From: Sandaracinaceae bacterium
GTDB lineage: Bacteria; Myxococcota_A; Polyangia; Polyangiales; Sandaracinaceae
DNA length: 46,237 bases
Reading direction: 5' to 3'
Assembly (NCBI GenBank): GCA_040218145.1
Contig: JAVJQK010000080.1
Coordinates: forward strand, 1 to 46,237
Numbering within the stretch: the first letter of the stretch is position 1; the number at the start of each line of letters is the position of its first letter. Positions 41,162 through 46,237 of this stretch are shown here, piece by piece. The notes beneath the pieces were generated by a model. That model was not told where the DNA came from. It did no database searches and saw nothing but the letters and a program-made list of their open reading frames with translations. The position numbers and the translations under genes are program-made.

Positions 41162-41249
41162 GGGGACGCTAGGTTGACTTGTTGACTTGTTCACACGCGG
41201 ACCTCGCCGGTCCGGCGGCGGAGTTTGACGAATGAATAGGATCGTCCCC
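41162..41249 (+). repeat. Family-2 composite repeat, full copy
   Basis: The first arm GGGGACGCTAGGTTGACTTG and the second arm GTTTGACGAATGAATAGG are identical to 39225-39300, with a longer and different middle (ACACGCGGACCTCGCCGG). It lies between divergent starts at 41132 (minus) and 41325 (plus). Confidence 0.88.
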
Positions 41250-41324
41250 GTGCTCCTTCGCGAGTTGGGCAGATGGGTGGGATCGCCCCCTGGCGTATGA
41301 GGGCGGCTGGGGGGATGATGCGGC

Positions 41325-42983
41325 GTGGCGCACGCAGCACGCATCGTGGTCGCCCTGATCTTGCTCGGGGCGGGGTCGGCGAGGGCGCAGGTGGCTCCGC
41401 CGCCGATCGAGCGGGCGACGTTCGGGGTGGCGCTCGACGGTGCGGCGGAGGACGCGAGGCTGCAGGCGATCGCGGAGGCGGTGAGCCCGCAGGTCGGTCC
41501 GGCGAGCGAGGTGGTGCGGGGCGACGATCTCGAGGACGGGCTGCGGCGGCTGTTCGAGGCGCCCGAGGGGCAGCTGGTGGACACGCTCCGGGTGGAGCGG
41601 GACGGGCCCGTCGCGGTCGTGCACGTGGAGGCGTACGCAGACAACGCGGCGCTCATCGTGCTCGACGACGGTGCACCTCCCTCCGGCGTCACGCGGCGCG
41701 GAGATGGCTGGTGGATGCTCCCCCTCGGCCGACTCCGCTGGGCGTTGAGGATCGTCGTGGGCCCCGCGGCGCGCGCGCTGCTGGTGACGCGGCTCCCGCC
41801 CGTGCATCTCGTGCTCGAACGAACGCAGCGCGGGGTGCTGTTGCGCGGCGCACCCGACGACCCGCGCTTCGACCTGCGGGCCAGCGTCGACGAGCGGGCG
41901 GTGGGCGTAGGCCCAGGCGACGCTCGGCGACGCGCTCTCGCGCTCCCACCCGACCTGCCCGCGGGGCGCCACCGGGTCCGCGTGGAGCTGGTGCGGCGGG
42001 TCGACGGTGACGTGATCGCGTCGGCCGAAGAGGACTACTTCGAGCCGCTCGAGGTCGAGCTCACGCTCCGCGCGGGCATGGCGCCACGGTGCTTTCGGCT
42101 CACGGACGGCGCGGTCGCGAGGCCGACGCAGCTCTACCCCATCGTGCCGGGCACGCGGCTGTGGAGCGACGGGACGCCAGGGGAAGGCGGGCACCTGCGC
42201 GGCGCTGAGATCTGCGGCTGGGCGCCCATGTTCTCGCCGGGCGGGGAGAGGAGCGCGTGGCTGTCGGAGAGCTCGAACGACGCGGCGGTGCACCTGACGT
42301 TGCGCGTGGAGCCGCTGCCGGTCTGGCTGATGCCGGCCGCCACGGGGCTGGTGTTCCTGCTCGCGCTCGCGCTGCTGGCGTGGGGGTTCCGGCCGAGGCT
42401 GCGGCGGCGAGTCACGCACGTCGCGTGGTCGGACATCCCGGCGGGCGGCTACCGCGAGCCCGAGGCGCGGCGGTGGAAGGTGGTGGCCCTGGAGCGCGTG
42501 GACGCGTCGATCACGGGCGGCCATGCGATCAGCGGGGACGGTGACTTCGAGCCGTCGCATCCGGTCGTGGTCGCGCCGCCGCCGCCCTCCCCTACCGCGC
42601 TGCAGGTGGAGCGCTTCCCGCTCGACGCCGGGGCGGTGGTGGTCGACGGGACGCGGTGGGTCGCGTTCCTCGACGCGCGGACGGCGCGGCGAGTGGAGCG
42701 CGGGGCGGCGCCTCGCGTGCCGACGGGCGCGGAGGTCGAGGCGGCGAAGACGGTGGGCTTCATCGGCGAGATCGTGCGGCCGCCGAAGAGTCACGCGCTG
42801 GCGTTCGCGGTGATGGCGGCGTGGGCGGCGGCGACGGCGGCCATCGGCTACGTGCCGATCGCGGTCGCGGGCTCGCGGGACCCGGTGGAGCCCTACCTCG
42901 GCGGCGTCCTGGCGTGGGCGGTGGCCGCGTCCCTCGGGCTGATCGTCGTCGCGGTCGTTGCGCGCGTCGGACGGAGAGTTTGA
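41325..42983 (+). CDS. Membrane protein with secreted N-terminal domain
   Basis: The 552-residue protein starts with GTG at 41325 and has a signal peptide ending ARA|Q (residue 22). Residues 23-330 are an extracytoplasmic beta-rich domain with a Cys pair (PRCFRL, EICGW). One membrane helix lies at about 335-358, then a cytoplasmic region, and two more helices at about 490-515 and 525-548. No family recognised. The stop codon TGA (42981-42983) lies inside a family-2 repeat arm, so its last codons (GRRV) are shared with the repeat. This arm and flanking bases are tandemly duplicated. Confidence 0.6.
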   Translation: MAHAARIVVALILLGAGSARAQVAPPPIERATFGVALDGAAEDARLQAIAEAVSPQVGPASEVVRGDDLEDGLRRLFEAPEGQLVDTLRVERDGPVAVVHVEAYADNAALIVLDDGAPPSGVTRRGDGWWMLPLGRLRWALRIVVGPAARALLVTRLPPVHLVLERTQRGVLLRGAPDDPRFDLRASVDERAVGVGPGDARRRALALPPDLPAGRHRVRVELVRRVDGDVIASAEEDYFEPLEVELTLRAGMAPRCFRLTDGAVARPTQLYPIVPGTRLWSDGTPGEGGHLRGAEICGWAPMFSPGGERSAWLSESSNDAAVHLTLRVEPLPVWLMPAATGLVFLLALALLAWGFRPRLRRRVTHVAWSDIPAGGYREPEARRWKVVALERVDASITGGHAISGDGDFEPSHPVVVAPPPPSPTALQVERFPLDAGAVVVDGTRWVAFLDARTARRVERGAAPRVPTGAEVEAAKTVGFIGEIVRPPKSHALAFAVMAAWAAATAAIGYVPIAVAGSRDPVEPYLGGVLAWAVAASLGLIVVAVVARVGRRV

Positions 42984-43066
42984 CGAATGAATAGGATCGT
43001 CCCCGTGCTCCAGCGCGCGTCGGACGGAGAGTTTGACGAATGAATGGGATCGTCCCTGCGCTCCAG
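42961..43066 (+). repeat. 53-bp tandem duplication containing a family-2 arm
   Basis: Bases 42961-43013 are repeated at 43014-43066 with two substitutions visible (TAGG to TGGG, CCCCGTGC to CCCTGCGC). Each unit contains CGCGCGTCGGACGGAGAG, GTTTGACGAATGAAT and GATCGTCC. The duplicated unit includes the last codons and stop of the upstream gene. Confidence 0.9.
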
Positions 43067-43091
43067 CTGCTTTCGGTGGCCAGCGTTCGGG

Positions 43092-45974
43092 TCACTCGGG
43101 CGGGACGGGGCTCACTGGCCAGCCGAAGAGCTGATGGCAGGCCACGGCGACCGCGGGCAGATCGGCGGGGGGGTGCACGAGGAACAGGTAGTCGTCGCCG
43201 GGGCTGCCCACGTACGAGAGCTGGAGACCGCGCCCGCGCGTCCACGCCGACAAGTGTGACTGCGCTCGCTCGTCATGGATCGGGGTCTGGCGGGGGTCGA
43301 GATCGCCGAAGGGGATCGGCGCCGCCGCGCCGAGGACGCGTTCGACCAGGGGCTGCAACGCGGCCACGACGTCCTCGAGCGCCTCCTTCCAGTCGACGTA
43401 GACGAGGAGCGGGCCGCTGGCCTCGGGTCTCCGCTGAAGCGCCTGCAGCGCGGCGTAGCCGTCCTCGGAGAGCTCCACGCCGGCGAGGTAAGCCTGGAGC
43501 CGCTCGAGCTCCGGGTCGCTCGCCCCGCACACCTTCGCCAGCGCGAGCGCGGCCGCGGCGCGATCGTCCTCGGGCGTGGGGCGCTTCGTCCACACCTCGC
43601 ACCGGGGCAGGAGCGCGCGGAGGCGCGACACCTCGTCCGCGGGCAGGCCCGCGCCGACGAGGTCCAGGAGGCGCAGCTCGGTGAGCGCCTCGACGCCGTC
43701 CGGGATCCGCGCGAGGCGGTTCCCCGCGAGGCTGAGGTACCACAGCTGTCGGCTACGGAGGAGCGCGTCCGGGAACGAGCGCGCCCCGGCGTCGGACAGA
43801 TCGACGAACCGGAGCGCCTCCAGCCCGAGCTCCTCCGGCAGCTCGGCCGCGCCGAGCGCGTCGGCCTGCAGCACGGCGACGGGCTCGCGCCCGGCGAGCC
43901 CCGCCACCGCGAGCGCGCCGCCGCCGAGATCCCACACGCGGCGACGGAGGGGCGGCAGCGCGCAGAACAGGTGATCGGCGAGGCGCCCGGGGACGCCGCG
44001 GGTGCGCGCGAGCCCGGCGAGGCGGAGGCGCTCCGTGGCCGCCTCGAGCTCCTCGGTGGCGCGCCTCGCGCGGGGCAGGTCTCGCACGTCGATCTCGACC
44101 GGCACCGCGTGGCGGCCCGCGCTCGTCGGGTCCATCGCGAACAGCTCGTCCAGCAGCGCGTCGACGTCCTCGATCGCCGGGCCGGCCGGGAGGATCGGCT
44201 CCTCATACCGGCGCCCGTGACGGTGTCCGAGGGCGACGAGGTCGAGCTCCGGCTCGAGCTGACGCAAGAGGCGCCGCTCGCGCTCGTCGCGACCGAGGCG
44301 CTCGCGCAGGAGCAGCGCGTGCTCGATCGCGACCGCGGTGCGCTCGGAGTCCCAGGGCGGCGGAGCGGGCGACGGCTCCGGTCGAGGTGGGGGCGTCTCC
44401 CACGTGGCGGCCGAGAGCCCCTGCAGCGACGCCGCGGCGTCTTCCAGCCGCTTGGCGAGCGCCTGCCCCTCGCGGCGCGCCCGCGCCGCCTCGGCGGTCT
44501 CACCCAGCGCGTCCAGGGCGCGAGCCAGGTCGGCGTAGCGGCTGACCTCGAGATCGGCGTCGCGCGCGACCGCGCGGCGGAGGTGCGGCAGCGCCTCGTC
44601 AGTTCGCCCGGCGACCGAGAGCGCGCGCCCCAGCGGGCTCGCCTCGAGGTCGAAGGGAGGCCTCAGCTCGGCGACCTCTTCCGCGAGGGCCAGCGCGGCG
44701 GGCACGTCTCCGCGCTCGAGCGCCAGCTGGCTCGCCTGGACGCGCAGCGCGGCGTGGCGAGGGTGCTCGGCCATCAGGGCGTCGAGCGCGGCGCGCGCCG
44801 CGTCCATGTCGCCGCGGGCCGCCATCACCAGCGCTCGCCCCCGCAGGCACTCCACGCACGCGGGGTCCCGGGCCAGGCCCTCCGCCAGCTCCGCGTCGGC
44901 GTCGTCGAGGCGCTCCCGACGCAGCGCGAGGCGGGACAGATCGAGGTGCAGCTTGGTGAACCCGTGCCGGTCGGCCTCGACCGCGGCTCGCCAGGCGCGC
45001 TCCGCGTCGTCGAGGCGACCGACCGTCTCGTAGAGGTGGCCGAGGCGGTGCAGGCCGTCCACCGGATCGGCGGCGCGCGCGAGGTGGTCGAGGACGACCT
45101 GCTCGGACTCCTCGAAGCGGAGCGCCATGCCGAGCGCGTTCGAGTAGTGGTGTGCGCCGTTGCCATCGCCGCGCGCCTCTTCGTAGGCCGCCGCGAGCAG
45201 CGGCAGCGCCTCGTCGAGGTGGCCGCGCTCGTACAACAGACGCCCGAGGTTCTTGCGGGCCCAGCGGTCCTCTGGGCTGACGTCGACCGCGCGGCGCAGC
45301 CAGCGCTCCCCGCCCTCCGGGTCGCCGAGCGCGCCCTCGACGATCAGCCCCACACGCAGGAACGTGTTCGCGTCGGGGCGCAGACGCGCGGACTCGTCGA
45401 GCAGCGCGCGGGCGGCGTCGGCCTCGCCCTCGCTGGCGAGCTGCCGCGCGCGCTCGCGACTCAGGTAGGCGCGCTCGGAGACGAACCTGCCCTCGCCCAG
45501 CCGCGCCGCCGCCTCTCGCACGAGCTCGAGGCCCTCCGCGTACTCGCGCCGCGCGTCGAAGACGGTGGCGAGCTCGATGACGGCGGGCTCGTCGTCGGGG
45601 AAGCGCCTCACCGCCTCGCGCCCGAAGGCCAGGGCCGCCTCGAGCGCGCCTCGCTTGCGCAACACGGAGGTCATGCGGGCGAGCGTTCGCGCGTTGGCCT
45701 CCACGCGCAGGGCGCGCAACATCCAGCGCTCGGCCGCCTCCATACAGCCCAGCCGCTCCGCCTGCAGAGAGGCGTTGTACGGGTAGCCCCACCAGGGTCG
45801 GAGCCGGAGCAGGCTCGCGTAGACCTCGATCGCGCGGCGCCGCGCCTCGGGGGTCCCGAGCGCGCCGAGGTCCCGCGCGAGCGCCGACGCGGCGTCCACG
45901 TCTCGCGCGATGCTGTCTCCTGCGAGGAAGGCGTCGTAGCGCGCCTCGAGCGCGTCCAGATCGGGAGTCGTCAT
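43092..45974 (-). CDS. TPR and leucine-rich-repeat protein
   Basis: The 960-residue protein has a long series of tetratricopeptide repeats from about residue 30 to 530 (for example AERWMLRALRVEANARTLAR, DAERAWRAAVEADRHGF, GDMDAARAALDALMAEHPRH). These make a superhelical protein-binding scaffold. Then comes an alpha linker and, at about 710-790, several leucine-rich repeats (LEALRFVDLSDAG, LWYLSLAGNRLARIPDG, LRLLDLVGAGLP). The final 150 residues are an unrecognised globular region. There is no signal peptide and no enzyme motif. ATG 45974 is chosen over an upstream alternative that reads through promoter sequence. It is the last gene in the window. Confidence 0.8.
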   Translation of the reverse strand: MTTPDLDALEARYDAFLAGDSIARDVDAASALARDLGALGTPEARRRAIEVYASLLRLRPWWGYPYNASLQAERLGCMEAAERWMLRALRVEANARTLARMTSVLRKRGALEAALAFGREAVRRFPDDEPAVIELATVFDARREYAEGLELVREAAARLGEGRFVSERAYLSRERARQLASEGEADAARALLDESARLRPDANTFLRVGLIVEGALGDPEGGERWLRRAVDVSPEDRWARKNLGRLLYERGHLDEALPLLAAAYEEARGDGNGAHHYSNALGMALRFEESEQVVLDHLARAADPVDGLHRLGHLYETVGRLDDAERAWRAAVEADRHGFTKLHLDLSRLALRRERLDDADAELAEGLARDPACVECLRGRALVMAARGDMDAARAALDALMAEHPRHAALRVQASQLALERGDVPAALALAEEVAELRPPFDLEASPLGRALSVAGRTDEALPHLRRAVARDADLEVSRYADLARALDALGETAEAARARREGQALAKRLEDAAASLQGLSAATWETPPPRPEPSPAPPPWDSERTAVAIEHALLLRERLGRDERERRLLRQLEPELDLVALGHRHGRRYEEPILPAGPAIEDVDALLDELFAMDPTSAGRHAVPVEIDVRDLPRARRATEELEAATERLRLAGLARTRGVPGRLADHLFCALPPLRRRVWDLGGGALAVAGLAGREPVAVLQADALGAAELPEELGLEALRFVDLSDAGARSFPDALLRSRQLWYLSLAGNRLARIPDGVEALTELRLLDLVGAGLPADEVSRLRALLPRCEVWTKRPTPEDDRAAAALALAKVCGASDPELERLQAYLAGVELSEDGYAALQALQRRPEASGPLLVYVDWKEALEDVVAALQPLVERVLGAAAPIPFGDLDPRQTPIHDERAQSHLSAWTRGRGLQLSYVGSPGDDYLFLVHPPADLPAVAVACHQLFGWPVSPVPPE

Positions 45975-46096
45975 GCGTCCTTCGTGGATGGGATCAGGGC
46001 GGTCGAGGCACGAAGACCTCAGGCGAACGGGGGCGAACGGGGAAGATCTTACCCATCTACCCGACTCCGTGGGGACGGGAGCGCGAGACGGGGACG

Positions 46097-46148
46097 CTAG
46101 GCCCAAATCCAGCGCCTGGTTCCACGATGCGCCTGTATTTGGGGCTAG
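46097..46148. repeat. Imperfect inverted repeat element
   Basis: CTAGGCCCAAAT at 46097-46108 pairs with ATTTGGGGCTAG at 46137-46148. GGGGACGCTAGG, the start of the family-2 element, overlaps its left end from 46090 and is preceded by GCGCGAGAC as in the 39225 copy, so this looks like a hybrid or different element with the same terminus. Confidence 0.6.
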
Positions 46149-46150
46149 AA

Positions 46151-46228
46151 GCGCCGCAGGCGCGTCGTTTTCGGGTGAAGCGAAGGCGGCTTTGCCGCCG
46201 CAGCGAGGGGCTTTTGCGAAAAGCCCCT
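46151..46228. repeat. Three consecutive GC hairpins near the window end
   Basis: GCGCCGCAGGCGC (46151-46163), GGCGGCTTTGCCGCC (46185-46199) and AGGGGCTTTTGCGAAAAGCC with CCT (46206-46228) are perfect or near-perfect hairpins with three-base loops. The third has the longest stem (ten pairs). They could mark a structured RNA, a terminator region of a gene beyond the window, or an attachment/mobile-element end. No gene is seen here. Confidence 0.6.
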
Positions 46229-46237
46229 GACTAGAAT

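Overview
The window is very GC-rich bacterial DNA. It has many secreted lipoproteins in which a lipobox cysteine is followed by an Asp/Ala/Gly-rich 'DAG/DGG' linker and then an RCC1, FG-GAP or kelch propeller, plus multi-copy interspersed palindromic repeats. This style fits a large-genome Myxococcota (a Sandaracinaceae/Polyangiales-like relative); that assignment is inference from style, not from a marker gene. I see no tRNA, rRNA or CRISPR array.

Layout. 1-940: the 3' part of a transposon-type AAA+ ATPase gene and a probable transposon end. 941-5948: a small membrane protein, a zinc-ribbon membrane protein, an RCC1-repeat lipoprotein and a CPxC-containing protein of unknown function. 6114-9950: divergent GYF_2-YbjQ gene and a PLD/SF2-helicase/DUF3427 gene. 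10299-16235: a tight four-gene operon (N6-adenine DNA methyltransferase; MORC-like GHKL ATPase fused to a histidine-kinase-like core; receiver-like protein; unknown protein) whose codon use is visibly less GC3-rich than its neighbours. 16553-18095: an intact gene with two decayed paralogous pieces and, at 18330-18596, an array of 41-bp palindromic units in a divergent intergenic region. 18731-22699: an endonuclease/exonuclease/phosphatase (EEP) gene and two broken copies flanking an FG-GAP lipoprotein. 22765-32868: mostly minus-strand genes (HExxH lipoprotein, a three-gene set with a propeller protein, AbiE toxin-antitoxin pair, HIT hydrolase, Imm11-like protein, lipoproteins). 33235-45974: lipoproteins, a PRiA4_ORF3-like protein, a kelch lipoprotein, a METTL25-like methyltransferase, a DUF2262 protein, a membrane protein and a TPR-LRR protein. 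The last 150 bases are a cluster of hairpins.

Repeats. An about 87-bp palindromic element ('REP87', ends GGGGACGCTCTTCG) occurs in ten essentially full copies between 24268 and 36846, plus one degenerate copy at 5994 and one solo arm at 28440. All are in the same orientation whatever the direction of the flanking genes. A second composite family (one arm GGGGACGCTAGGTTGAC, other arm GTTTGACGAATGAATAGG...CGTCCCC) shares the GGGGACG terminus and lies in 31.5-43.1 kb. One copy (33788-33981) carries a REP87 inside it.

How genes work together. The best candidate for an undescribed system is the 10.3-16.2 kb operon. A DNA methyltransferase with no visible nuclease is joined, with gaps of 2, 4 and 3 bases, to a protein holding two GHKL ATPase modules and a phospho-acceptor-like histidine, to a receiver-like partner and to an unknown fourth protein. 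I read it as a restriction/defence-like module in which DNA sensing, ATPase conformational switching and possibly phosphorelay are combined. The upstream PLD-helicase could supply nuclease/translocase activity but is separated by 348 bases and has native-like codon use. The AbiE pair at 26.6-28.2 kb is a second, known defence/toxin-antitoxin element.
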